From: an uncultured Planctomycetia bacterium
GTDB taxonomy: Bacteria > Planctomycetota > UBA1135 > GCA-002686595
NCBI GenBank assembly: GCA_937952135.1
Contig: CALFYL010000298.1
Coordinates: forward strand, 1 to 64,000
Length of the DNA stretch: 64,000 nucleotides
Direction: 5' to 3'
The translations under genes were made by a program, and so were the position numbers. This document shows, piece by piece, positions 1 to 7,640 of this stretch; positions within the stretch are counted from its first letter, which is position 1; each line of letters starts with the position of its first letter. The notes beneath the pieces were generated by a model. The model ran no database searches and was not told the origin of the DNA. It saw nothing but the letters and a program-made list of their open reading frames with translations.

Positions 1-1028
1 CGGCCCGCGCCGTGGCTGCACGACTCGAAGCTCTCGGGGTTGCCCTTGCCGCGCACGATGAACGAGCGCGCGCCCATCGAGCCGGGGATGATGCCCAGCT
101 CGCCTGCGCCGGCCCGCACCGCGCCCTTGCGGGTCACGAACACGTTCTCGCCGTAGTGGCGCTCGCGCTGCACGTAGTTGTGGTGGCAGTTCACCGCGAC
201 CAGGCCGTGCTGGAAGCGCGGCAGACCCGGCAGGCTGCTCACGGCCTCGATGACCGCTTGCAGCATGAGTTGGCGGTTCACCGCGGCGAAGCGCTGCGCC
301 CACGAGACGGCCTCGACGTAGTCGTCGAAGTGCTCCGCGCCTTCGTTGAAGTAGGCGAGGTCGCGGTGCGGCAGTGAGCCGATCGTGCGCTCCATGTCCC
401 GCTTCGCGAGCTCGATGAAGTACGAGCCGATCTTGTTGCCGATGCCGCGCGAGCCCGAGTGCAGCAGGATCCACACGCGCTCCGCTTCGTCGAGGCAGAT
501 CTCGATGAAGTGGTTGCCGCTGCCGAGCGTGCCGAGCTGGTTGAACGTGTTCGCGTTCTTGATCGCGCGGTGCTTCGACACGATGCGCGCATGGCCCGCC
601 TCGAGCTCGCTCCAGGCGCTTTCGACGCGCTCCGGCGCGTTGTGCCACGAACCCTTGTCGCGCCCGCCGCGGTTCTTCGACATGCCGTGCGGAACCGCGC
701 GCTCGATCTCGAAGCGCATCTCCTTCAGATCGTCGGGCAAGTCGTTCGCGGTGAGGCTCGTGAGCGTGGCCATCATGCCGCAGCCGATGTCGACGCCGAC
801 CGCCGCCGGAACGATCGCCTTGTGCGTCGGGATCACGCTGCCGACGGTGGCGCCGATGCCGAAGTGCACGTCGGGCATCGCCGCGACCCACTTGTGGATG
901 AACGGCAGGCGCGCGACGTTCGCGAGCTGCATTCGCGAGCCCTCGTCGAAGGGCACGCCGCGGATCCAGGCCTTGATCGGGGCCGCGCCTTCGTGCTCGA
1001 GCAGTTCGTAGTTGGCTTCGTGGTTCAT
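1..1028 (-). CDS. rtcB: RNA 3'-phosphate/5'-OH ligase RtcB (3' end cut by window edge)
   Basis: RtcB joins RNA ends bearing 2',3'-cyclic or 3'-phosphate to 5'-OH ends using GTP and Mn2+, in RNA repair and tRNA ligation. About 343 residues are visible. From memory they align along their length with the 408-residue E. coli type: MNHEANYELLEHEGAAPIKA at the N-terminus, then MPDVHFGIG, VGVDIGCGMMA, GTLGSGNHFIEICLDE, HSGSRGIGNKIG, NCHHNYVQRE and SCSHGAG near the edge, which includes the guanylylated-His region. Roughly 65 C-terminal residues lie outside the window. The ATG at 1028 is chosen because it matches the family N-terminus; no strong Shine-Dalgarno is visible. It is divergent from rtcR, and no rtcA is visible here. 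Confidence 0.97.
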   Translation of the reverse strand, partial: MNHEANYELLEHEGAAPIKAWIRGVPFDEGSRMQLANVARLPFIHKWVAAMPDVHFGIGATVGSVIPTHKAIVPAAVGVDIGCGMMATLTSLTANDLPDDLKEMRFEIERAVPHGMSKNRGGRDKGSWHNAPERVESAWSELEAGHARIVSKHRAIKNANTFNQLGTLGSGNHFIEICLDEAERVWILLHSGSRGIGNKIGSYFIELAKRDMERTIGSLPHRDLAYFNEGAEHFDDYVEAVSWAQRFAAVNRQLMLQAVIEAVSSLPGLPRFQHGLVAVNCHHNYVQRERHYGENVFVTRKGAVRAGAGELGIIPGSMGARSFIVRGKGNPESFESCSHGAG

Positions 1029-1039
1029 CGGGATGCGCC

Positions 1040-1058
1040 GGTCGAAGTGCGTTCGACC
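1040..1058 (-). promoter_or_regulatory. rtcB: Hairpin just upstream of the rtcB start
   Basis: GGTCGAA - 5-nt loop - TTCGACC is a perfect 7-bp inverted repeat ending about 12 nt before the rtcB ATG. In the mRNA it would sit where ribosomes load, so it could limit translation. This is inference; perfect short repeats also arise by chance in GC-rich DNA. Confidence 0.4.
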
Positions 1059-1093
1059 CAGAGGAGCGTAAGGAAGGGGGTGAGGCCACCGAT

Positions 1094-1125
1094 CCGCGGG
1101 CTCGGACACCGAGCGAGGCCCGCGG
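1094..1125 (-). promoter_or_regulatory. rtcB: Stable hairpin in the rtcB leader
   Basis: CCGCGGGC pairs with GCCCGCGG, and inside it CTCGG pairs with CCGAG around a 3-nt loop, giving a long GC-rich stem in the predicted rtcB 5' leader. There is no U-tract, so it does not look like an intrinsic terminator in either direction. Confidence 0.4.
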
Positions 1126-1219
1126 GCGGGAGAGGTCGTTGTCTCTCGCGCCACCGCCGTTCGGACGCGCCCCGCTCCGCCGTGAGCGTGTGTCCAGCGC
1201 GTCCGAACGAGCTGTGGAA

Positions 1220-1235
1220 AGCACTCGGCGTACCA
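1220..1235 (-). promoter_or_regulatory. rtcB: Sigma-54 (-24/-12) promoter for rtcB
   Basis: Minus strand TGGTACGCCGAGTGCT. Against the sigma-54 consensus TGGCACG-N4-TTGCW it keeps the invariant GG and GC with exactly 10 bp between them and differs at two consensus positions. The start site would be near 1209, giving a leader of about 180 nt. rtcBA operons are classically sigma-54 dependent and activated by RtcR, whose gene lies directly upstream, so sequence and context agree. Confidence 0.8.
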
Positions 1236-1374
1236 AGCGCCGCGAAGGCGCCGATCAGAACTCCTAAGTCCAGCGCCTCTGGATCCTTAGAGCCGCGAGC
1301 CGGGTCCGACTCGGGTCGTTCCCCGATCCGTCGCTCGACGACGGGGCTATCGGCACGGCTAAACTCAGATCCCA

Positions 1375-3000
1375 ATGGCTAGTCGGCGTCCCCTCGTGGT
1401 GCTCGGTTTCCTCGGCTCGCAGGTCGACCGCGCGGGCCAGGGGGCGAAGCGTTGGGACAAATGGCGGCCGACGGTCGATCTGTGCCGCCACGAGGACCTC
1501 GTGGTCCACCGGCTCGAGTTGCTGGTCGACCCGCGGCACACCGCCCTCGCCGAGCAGGTGAGCGAAGACATCGCGAGCGTCTCGCCCGAGACCTCCGTCG
1601 CGCGCCACGCGCTGCCCCTCGCCGATCCCTGGGACTTCGAGGAGGTCTACGGGGCGCTGCTCGACTTCGCGCGCGAGTACCCGTTCGCTCCCGAGCGCGA
1701 GGACTACCTCGTGCACATGACGACCGGCACGCACGTCGCGCAGATCTGCCTCTTCCTGCTCGTCGAAGCGCGTTACATCCCCGGCCGGCTCGTGCAGGTC
1801 GGCCCGCCGAAAGGGCGCGGCTCGAACGCCGTCGGCACGTACTCGCTGATCGACCTCGATCTGTCGCGCTACGACCGGCTCGCGGCGCGCTTTCGCAAGG
1901 AGCGCGCGGAGCACGTGCTGTCGCTCAAGTCGGGCATCGCGACACGCAACGCGGCCTTCAACGCGCTCGTCGAGCGCATCGAGCGCGTCGCGCTCTCCTC
2001 CGACGCACCGATGCTGCTCACGGGGCCGACCGGCGCGGGCAAGTCCCAGCTCGCGCGGCGCATCTACGAGCTTCGCAAGGAGCGCCGCGCGCTCGCGGGC
2101 GCGTTCGTCGAGGTCAACTGCGCGACGTTGCGCGGCGAAACGGCGACTTCGGCGCTCTTCGGCCACAGGAAGGGAGCGTTCACGGGCGCGGCGACGGATC
2201 GGCCGGGTCTGTTGCGCGCCGCCGACAACGGACTGCTCTTCCTCGACGAGATCGGCGAACTCGGGCTCGACGAGCAGGCGATGCTGCTCCGCGCACTCGA
2301 GGAGGGCCGCTTCCTGCCGGTGGGCGCCGATGTCGAGGTTTCGAGCCGTTTCCAGCTCATCGCCGGCACGAACCGAGACCTGCGCGCCGCCGTGCGCGAG
2401 GGGCGCTTCCGCGACGACTTGCTCGCGCGCATCGACCTGTGGACCTTTCGCCTGCCGGGCCTCGCCCAACGCACGGAGGACCTCGAGCCGAACCTCGACT
2501 ACGAGCTCGAGCAGTGGGAGCGCCGCCACGGCGAACGCGTGAGCTTCAACCGCGAGTCGCGCGAGCGCTTCCTGCGCTTCGCCGCGTCGCGCGAGGCCCT
2601 TTGGCTCGGCAATTTTCGCGATTTCAACGCCGCGCTGACGCGCATGGCGACGCTCGCGAGCGGCGGGCGCATCGACGAAGCGCTGGTAGCCGAGGAGATC
2701 GCGCGACTGCGCGCAGCGTGGCGCGAAGCCACGCAAGAGACGCACGACGGCGATCCGCTCGCCGAGGTGCTGAGCGCCGCCGAGCTCGCCGCGCTGGACC
2801 GTTTCGACCGCGTGCAGCTCGCCGACGTCGTGGCCGTCTGCCGTCGCGCGCGCTCGCTCTCGGACGCCGGCCGCGAGCTCTTCGCCGTGTCGCGGGCGCG
2901 CAAGAACTCCACCAACGACGCCGACCGGCTGCGGAAGTACCTGGCGCGCTTCGGCCTCGACTTCGAGCGCGTGCGCAGCGCGTCAGGTTCGCCCGAGTGA
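1375..3000 (+). CDS. rtcR: Sigma-54-dependent activator RtcR (CARF-like N-domain)
   Basis: A 541-residue bacterial enhancer-binding protein, close to the usual RtcR length (about 530). The N-terminal ~180 residues form the CARF/Rossmann-like sensor of RtcR, with the VHMTTGTHVAQICLF stretch near residues 113-127; in the family this domain responds to RNA ends or fragments. The AAA+ domain has Walker A GPTGAGKS (217-224), the sigma-54-contacting GAFTGA loop (267-272) and Walker B LLFLDE. The C-terminal ~60 residues (LADVVAVCRRARSLSDAGRE) are the RtcR-type HTH. The ATG at 1375 is the first in frame and gives the family N-terminus; no clear Shine-Dalgarno precedes it. It is divergent from rtcB, its expected target. 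Confidence 0.95.
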   Translation: MASRRPLVVLGFLGSQVDRAGQGAKRWDKWRPTVDLCRHEDLVVHRLELLVDPRHTALAEQVSEDIASVSPETSVARHALPLADPWDFEEVYGALLDFAREYPFAPEREDYLVHMTTGTHVAQICLFLLVEARYIPGRLVQVGPPKGRGSNAVGTYSLIDLDLSRYDRLAARFRKERAEHVLSLKSGIATRNAAFNALVERIERVALSSDAPMLLTGPTGAGKSQLARRIYELRKERRALAGAFVEVNCATLRGETATSALFGHRKGAFTGAATDRPGLLRAADNGLLFLDEIGELGLDEQAMLLRALEEGRFLPVGADVEVSSRFQLIAGTNRDLRAAVREGRFRDDLLARIDLWTFRLPGLAQRTEDLEPNLDYELEQWERRHGERVSFNRESRERFLRFAASREALWLGNFRDFNAALTRMATLASGGRIDEALVAEEIARLRAAWREATQETHDGDPLAEVLSAAELAALDRFDRVQLADVVAVCRRARSLSDAGRELFAVSRARKNSTNDADRLRKYLARFGLDFERVRSASGSPE

Positions 3001-3402
3001 GCCCGTCGCGGGCTCGCGCGGTTCGAAGGCCCAGGTCGGCCCCGTGAGCTTCCACTTACCGAGTTTCGCGGACCGGTAGCCGCCGAAGTCCTTCTTCGCA
3101 TCGGCGAGCGCCTCGCGCGGAACGCTGAAGCGAAGCGCGCCGAGCCAGCGAGCCAGTCGGTGCGGCGCGAAATGCGCGTGCGTTTCGTCGAGTGCGATCT
3201 CGAAGCACAGGCCGAAGTTCATGTGGTTGAGGCGCAGGCTCTGGAAGCGCTTCACAGTCGCGCCGTGCTGCACGCTTCGCGCGGGGAAGCTCTTGGTCAG
3301 CGCCTCGAACCGGTGCGCGATCCACAGGCGCAGGCCGTAGAGCAGCACCCCGTCGAGCGCCAGCACGATCGACAGCACGATCAGCGTCTCGTACTTCCCC
3401 AT
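2983..3402 (-). CDS. Hypothetical single-pass membrane protein, 139 aa
   Basis: Not recognised. The N-terminus has one hydrophobic helix (about residues 5-25, TLIVLSIVLALDGVLLYGLR), followed by a soluble domain of about 110 residues rich in Phe, His and Arg (LNHMNFGLCFEIALDETHAH). A purine-rich GGGGG precedes the ATG. It starts 15 nt after the stop of the GT90 gene and is read in the same direction, so the two are probably co-transcribed. Its 3' end overlaps the end of rtcR tail-to-tail by 18 bp. A link to surface glycan work rests only on the neighbour. Confidence 0.7.
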   Translation of the reverse strand: MGKYETLIVLSIVLALDGVLLYGLRLWIAHRFEALTKSFPARSVQHGATVKRFQSLRLNHMNFGLCFEIALDETHAHFAPHRLARWLGALRFSVPREALADAKKDFGGYRSAKLGKWKLTGPTWAFEPREPATGSLGRT

Positions 3403-3417
3403 GTCGCGCCCCCTGGG

Positions 3418-4404
3418 TCAGCGCGCCGCGCGCAGTCGCGGGGCCGCCTGTCCGGACAGTTCGAAATAACGCTGCAGCACGAGCAGCGCGATCAGGTCCT
3501 CGCGCTCGCGGTCGAGGAACTGCGTCACGAACGCGTGCGCGTGGTTGAGGATCTGCAGCGCCTCGGAGGTGTGCGCGTTGTAGTGGCGCAGCTTCTCGTC
3601 GAGGTCCGAGTAGTCCTCCGCGAGCTCGACGTAGTGCACGCCCGCGACGAGCCTGGACTCGAGGAACCAGGTCTCGAACTTCGGCCGCACCATGAAGCAC
3701 AGCGAATTCGACGACAGGATCCACTTGAGGTTCGTGGCGACGTCGTTGCCCTCGATCGACAGCACGAACTTGCAGGCGAGCTGCTCGTGGATGCCGAGGA
3801 ACGGCTTCTCGAAGGCCGGCGTCGCGCGGCTGTGGTGCGCCTGGCCGACGTCGCACAGCGGGTGGTCGTGGAAGCGCTCGAGGAAGCGCAGGCGGTGCGG
3901 CCGGTTCGCGCGGCCGCGCCACACGAGCTTCGGCTGTTTGTCGACGAAGGGCCGCACGTCGTGCACGAAGTTGAAGTGCCGGATGCGGTTCAGCTTCAAG
4001 AGCACGCTGTTGCGGTTGTCGCCCTCGATGGGCCGGGCCTTCACGAGCGTCGGCGTGGCGGGCGTCGCGGTCTCGTCGCCGAAGCGGTAGGCGACGCGCA
4101 GGTCGCCGGGAAAGCAGCGCAGGTGCTCGAGCAGGTCGAGGTGGTAGTTGTGCTGCTCGCGCATGCGCCAGGCGCGCAAGGGCTCGAACTGCGCCGCGAC
4201 CTCGAAGGGCTCGCGCACCTTCATGTAGTGGTCGACGCGCGCCCAAATGGCCGCCTGTTCGGCCGGCGGCAAGCTGTCGAGCCGTCGAAAGGCCGCGTCG
4301 CGCCGGGCTTCCCACACAGGGCGCGGAACGCAGAGCTTGGCCGCGTGCTTGAGGAAGTACAGCAGCCGCGGATTCTTGTGGCGCAGCCGAGCTAGGACCG
4401 GCAT
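3418..4404 (-). CDS. Glycosyltransferase family 90 (CAP10/LPS-modifying type)
   Basis: About 328 residues. The C-terminal half has the GT90 signature: a WRGRANRPHRLRFLERF block, then KFVLSIEGNDVATNLKW, SNSLCFMVRPKFETWF and HYVELAEDYSDLDEKL. GT90 enzymes transfer xylose, glucose or similar sugars; the bacterial members work on LPS or surface glycans at the cytoplasmic face. An ATG at 4404 (MPVLARLRHKNPRLLYFLK) is preferred over one at 4452, whose extra 16 residues look non-coding. No membrane helix is seen. The acceptor cannot be told from sequence. It is the first gene of a two-gene unit and divergent from the sigma-factor operon. Confidence 0.85.
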   Translation of the reverse strand: MPVLARLRHKNPRLLYFLKHAAKLCVPRPVWEARRDAAFRRLDSLPPAEQAAIWARVDHYMKVREPFEVAAQFEPLRAWRMREQHNYHLDLLEHLRCFPGDLRVAYRFGDETATPATPTLVKARPIEGDNRNSVLLKLNRIRHFNFVHDVRPFVDKQPKLVWRGRANRPHRLRFLERFHDHPLCDVGQAHHSRATPAFEKPFLGIHEQLACKFVLSIEGNDVATNLKWILSSNSLCFMVRPKFETWFLESRLVAGVHYVELAEDYSDLDEKLRHYNAHTSEALQILNHAHAFVTQFLDREREDLIALLVLQRYFELSGQAAPRLRAAR

Positions 4405-4561
4405 TGCGGGAGAGTGTAGCGTTGACGGCGCGGCGCACCTGAGGAGACGCACCCGAAGCGGCGCAGTCGACCGCTCGCTCGCAGCGCCACAAGGGGCGGA
4501 ACCTGGCTGCGCGGCGCGGGTTCGAGGCCCACCGGGCCGCCGAGGTGCCCCGAAGGGATAC

Positions 4562-5167
4562 GTGGAACAGCGATTCGAAGACGACGCGGGCGTGCAGTGG
4601 ATGCTCGCCTACCAGAAGGGCGACGAGGCCGCCTTCGACCGCCTCGTCGAGGCCTATTCCGGCCATCTCTTCGCGCTCTTCACGCGGTTTCTCGGGCCCG
4701 TTCCGGAACGCGAGGACCTCGTCCAAGAGGTTTTCTTGCGCGTGATTCGCGCCCGCGACCGGTACCAACCCTCCGCGCGCGTCTCGACCTGGCTCTATCG
4801 AATTGCCTTCAACATCGCCGTCAACCGCACGCAGCGCGCGGGCCCGGCGGCGGCGTCGCTCGATCAGCCGTTCGGCGGCGCCGGAGAGGAAGGCCGCGGC
4901 GTGCGCGAGTTCGCCGACGCGCGGCTGGAAGAACCTTCCACCGACCTCGAGCGCGGCGACGTGGTGCGCGCGGTTCGCTCGGCGATCGCGAGCCTGCCCG
5001 AGGCGCAGCGAATGGCGCTGATCCTCGCGAAGTACGACGAACTGCCGTACATCGAGATCGCCAAGGTGCTGCGTTCGAGCGAGAAGGCGATCAAGTCCAT
5101 GGTGCACCGCGCGCGAGAGAACCTCCGCGTGCAACTCGCGCCCTTCCTGCAACAGGAGCTGCCGTGA
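4562..5167 (+). CDS. ECF-type RNA polymerase sigma factor
   Basis: A 201-residue sigma-70 family factor with region 2 (about 24-92, including EDLVQEVFLRVIRARDRY and VSTWLYRIAFNIAVNR) and region 4 (about 133-188, LPEAQRMALILAKYDELPYIEIAKVL, then a helix with SEKAIKSMVHRARENL). It directs core polymerase to a specific regulon. The GTG at 4562 is chosen because GAAGGGA lies a few bases upstream and region 2 follows directly. The upstream in-frame codons back to 4247 look non-coding and run into the divergent GT90 gene. Its TGA overlaps the GTG of the zinc-finger anti-sigma gene by 4 bp, the usual arrangement for stoichiometric sigma/anti-sigma production. Confidence 0.93.
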   Translation: MEQRFEDDAGVQWMLAYQKGDEAAFDRLVEAYSGHLFALFTRFLGPVPEREDLVQEVFLRVIRARDRYQPSARVSTWLYRIAFNIAVNRTQRAGPAAASLDQPFGGAGEEGRGVREFADARLEEPSTDLERGDVVRAVRSAIASLPEAQRMALILAKYDELPYIEIAKVLRSSEKAIKSMVHRARENLRVQLAPFLQQELP

Positions 5168-6228
5168 ATCCGCTGTGCACGGATTTCCGCGCGCGCTTGG
5201 CGCGGGCGCTCGTCGAGCACACGTCCCGCGAGGCCGAGGGCTTCGAGGGCGCCGTGGCGTGGCACGAACACGTGCTCACGTGCGGCGCGTGTCGCGAGTT
5301 GCTCGAGTCCGAGGAAGCGCTCGAGGATCTGCTGGCGAGCCTGCCGCTGCCGAGTTTGCCGCCCGAGCTCGCGCGCCGCGTCCTGCAGCGTTTGCAGCCG
5401 ACGCGCGCGGAGCTGGAGCTCGACCGTCTGCTGGACGATGCGCTGAGTGCGAACGACGCCTTCGCGGCGCCGCCGCGGCTCGCGAGCGACATGCTCTCGC
5501 GTTTGAGCGGCGCGCGGGAGCTCGCGCGCCTCAACGACAAGCTCGACGCGCTCCTCGAGCGCGTACCCGCGCCGAGCACGCCGCCCGGACTGCCGCAGCG
5601 CGTGCTGCAGGCGCTCGCGCCGCACCGTGAGCGCGTCGAAAGGGTGGCGCGGAACGTTGCTGCGCGCAGCGCCGCGCCCGCGCCGAGGCCCGCGCCGCGT
5701 CCGTTCGTTTCGCGTCCCCTGCTCGCGGCGGCCGCGGTGCTGGCGCTCGTCGGCGGTGCGGCGTGGCTGTGGTCGCGCACCGCGAGGCCGGTCGACTCGC
5801 CGTCCGAGGTCGAAGGTCCGTTCGTCCGACGCAGCGGAACGAGCTCCGACGCGGTCGCGCGCGTCGATCCGCCCAACGCGCCGAAGGTTGCGACTCGACC
5901 CGAGGACTCGCACGACGCTCCGGAGCGACGCGGCGATCCGATCGAGCCGCTCGGCCTGACCGAACCGGACGCCGAGCTGCTCGCGCAACTCGAGCTGCTC
6001 GAGTCGTGGGACTTGCTCACCGACGAGTCGCTCGATTTCGAGCTCGTCGGCATCGACGAGGACACGCTGCTCGGTCTCACGACGTCGATTGGCGCACTCG
6101 AAGGCGACGCGTCGAACGGGAGCGAGTCGCCGGACTCGACGCCGCAAGGATCGACTCCGCAGGACTCCGGGCTGCAGGACTCAGGCCCGCGGAACGCGCC
6201 GCGAGCGGGCGAGACGAGGAACGGCTGA
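5164..6228 (+). CDS. Zinc-finger anti-sigma factor with one membrane helix
   Basis: A 354-residue protein overlapping the upstream sigma gene by GTGA. The N-terminus carries an HxxxCxxC zinc-binding signature (H36, C40, C43) typical of ZAS-type anti-sigma factors. Residues 53-160 contain three related helical units with the pattern LxxLL...PP.LxxRVLQxL. One membrane helix follows (about 185-204), then a Pro/Asp/Glu-rich extracytoplasmic tail ending in DSTPQGSTPQDSGLQDSG repeats. The likely role is to hold the sigma factor at the membrane until a periplasmic signal arrives. The triple repeat between zinc finger and membrane is not a feature I know from classical anti-sigma factors. Confidence 0.85.
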   Translation: MNPLCTDFRARLARALVEHTSREAEGFEGAVAWHEHVLTCGACRELLESEEALEDLLASLPLPSLPPELARRVLQRLQPTRAELELDRLLDDALSANDAFAAPPRLASDMLSRLSGARELARLNDKLDALLERVPAPSTPPGLPQRVLQALAPHRERVERVARNVAARSAAPAPRPAPRPFVSRPLLAAAAVLALVGGAAWLWSRTARPVDSPSEVEGPFVRRSGTSSDAVARVDPPNAPKVATRPEDSHDAPERRGDPIEPLGLTEPDAELLAQLELLESWDLLTDESLDFELVGIDEDTLLGLTTSIGALEGDASNGSESPDSTPQGSTPQDSGLQDSGPRNAPRAGETRNG

Positions 6229-6229
6229 A

Positions 6230-7585
6230 ATGAACGCGCGAATCGACAGGGCGTTGCGCACGCTGCGAAACGGCTGGATGGCCGCGCTCGCGAGCGGACT
6301 CGTCGTCGTGTTCGCATCGAGCGCTCTTCACGCCGCGCCCCAGCGTCCGTCCGACCTCGACGGCGCGCGCGAACGCTGGAAGCAGTTCTCGCCGGAGCAG
6401 CGCGAGGAGCTCCGCCGCCGCTTCGAACACTTCAAGCGCCTCGGCGAGGACGAACGCGCGACGTTGCGCGGCCGCTTCGAGCACCTGGGGCTCGTCAAGC
6501 GCCGCGCGGTCGAGGAACTCCCCGAGTCCGTTCGCCGCGACCTCGAGGCGCTCGCGCCGCCCGCGCGCCGCGAGGTGTTGCGCGAAGTCGCCGCCGAGCG
6601 TTTGTCCGAGCACGTGCGCGACGTTCTCGAGCTCCTGCCGCCGCACATCCGCGCGGAGTACGACGGCGCGACGGCGGACGAACGCCTTCGAATCGTGCGC
6701 GACTTCGCGCGGCAACTGAACGAGCGGGCGCGCCACGAACTGCTGCGCCTGGGGCGTGAGCTCCAGCTCGATCCCGCGCGCGTGGAGGCGATCGCGAAGC
6801 TCGAGCCGCACGAGCTCGGCCGCAAGGTGCTCGAGCTCAAGCGCGAGTCGATCGAGCGCCGGGTCGCCGAACACGGACTGCCGCCCTTCATCACGAACGA
6901 GCAGTGGACCCAGCTCCGCACGCTGCAAGGACACGAGTTCTTCCGTCAGTGGGGCGCGTTGCACGGCGCCCATGCGCCGCACGATCGCGCGGGGCCGGGC
7001 GGCGAGCGTCGCCCGGGCGGAGGCTTCGGTCCGGGCGAGGGCCCCGGGGGGCGCGAAGGCGCCGGTCCGCCGCCGCGCCCTGAGCCCAAGGCCGAACGCG
7101 GTGGCGAGCGCAACGGCGGTTCGCGCGACCTCTCGCCGCGCGCGGAACGACTTCGCGCGATGCGCGAGGCGGTGCGTCCCGATCCGGCTTGGTTCGTCGA
7201 GCTCTCGCGCGTCGATCCGAACGAGCGGCGCCGCGTCATCGGCGAGCGGCTGCGCGAACGCGCGCTGAAGTTCCTCGCCGGCGCTCCGGAGCTGGTGTCG
7301 GCGCAGCAGCTCGAACAGTTGCGCAAGGAGAGCGGAGGGCGCTTCCACGAAGCGCTCAAGCGCCTGTTGCCCGACCTCGGCGAACCGCCTGTGCTGCGCG
7401 GAGGCGAGCGCGGACACGAACGCGGTCCCGAGCGCGGCCCTCCCCATGGACCGGATCGCGGGCCGGATCGCGGCCCGCGGTTCGATCGTCCCGCGGGCGA
7501 TGGACCGCCCAAGGAAGCGCCAGCGCGCCGGCTCGATCCCGGCAAGCATCCCGAGCGCCTCCCGGGCCGGGGAGATCATCCTTAG
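6230..7585 (+). CDS. Exported Arg/Glu-rich helical protein (DUF3106-like N-part)
   Basis: A 451-residue product with a Sec-type signal (hydrophobic 17-34, AALASGLVVVFASSALHA). The mature N-terminus (ARERWKQFSPEQREELRRRF) resembles DUF3106-type periplasmic helical repeats. The middle and C-terminal parts are highly charged, with Gly/Pro/Arg low-complexity tracts (for example GPERGPPHGPDRGPDRGPRF near 425-445). The ATG at 6230 follows the anti-sigma stop by one base, so the gene is the third member of the sigma/anti-sigma operon. CpxP- or ZraP-like small helical sensors do occupy such positions, but this one is much longer and I do not claim that function. Confidence 0.75.
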   Translation: MNARIDRALRTLRNGWMAALASGLVVVFASSALHAAPQRPSDLDGARERWKQFSPEQREELRRRFEHFKRLGEDERATLRGRFEHLGLVKRRAVEELPESVRRDLEALAPPARREVLREVAAERLSEHVRDVLELLPPHIRAEYDGATADERLRIVRDFARQLNERARHELLRLGRELQLDPARVEAIAKLEPHELGRKVLELKRESIERRVAEHGLPPFITNEQWTQLRTLQGHEFFRQWGALHGAHAPHDRAGPGGERRPGGGFGPGEGPGGREGAGPPPRPEPKAERGGERNGGSRDLSPRAERLRAMREAVRPDPAWFVELSRVDPNERRRVIGERLRERALKFLAGAPELVSAQQLEQLRKESGGRFHEALKRLLPDLGEPPVLRGGERGHERGPERGPPHGPDRGPDRGPRFDRPAGDGPPKEAPARRLDPGKHPERLPGRGDHP

Positions 7586-7640
7586 TTAGAGGCCGGAACC
7601 ACCGCGACGATCGGCCGCGATGGCTCGCGAGACCCGCGTC

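Larger units (their letters stand above)
1029..1374. other. rtcB-rtcR divergent intergenic region
   Basis: A 346-bp non-coding stretch between the divergent starts of rtcB and rtcR. It holds a -24/-12 promoter directed at rtcB, about 180 nt of predicted rtcB leader with two hairpins, and upstream sequence where RtcR would be expected to bind. I could not define an RtcR site. A short palindrome, CGTCGCTCGACG, lies in the rtcR-proximal part, but its meaning is unknown. The ORFs that read through here are out of frame with both genes and look like chance. Confidence 0.7.

Noticed and set aside
4404..4452. Upstream ATG for the GT90 gene
   Set aside because: The extra 16 residues (MRLLRCAAPSTLHSPA) are not family-like and eat into the divergent promoter region; the internal ATG at 4404 fits better.
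4405..5152. Minus-strand open frame opposite the sigma factor
   Set aside because: The plus strand has clear sigma region 2 and 4 motifs; the minus frame has none.
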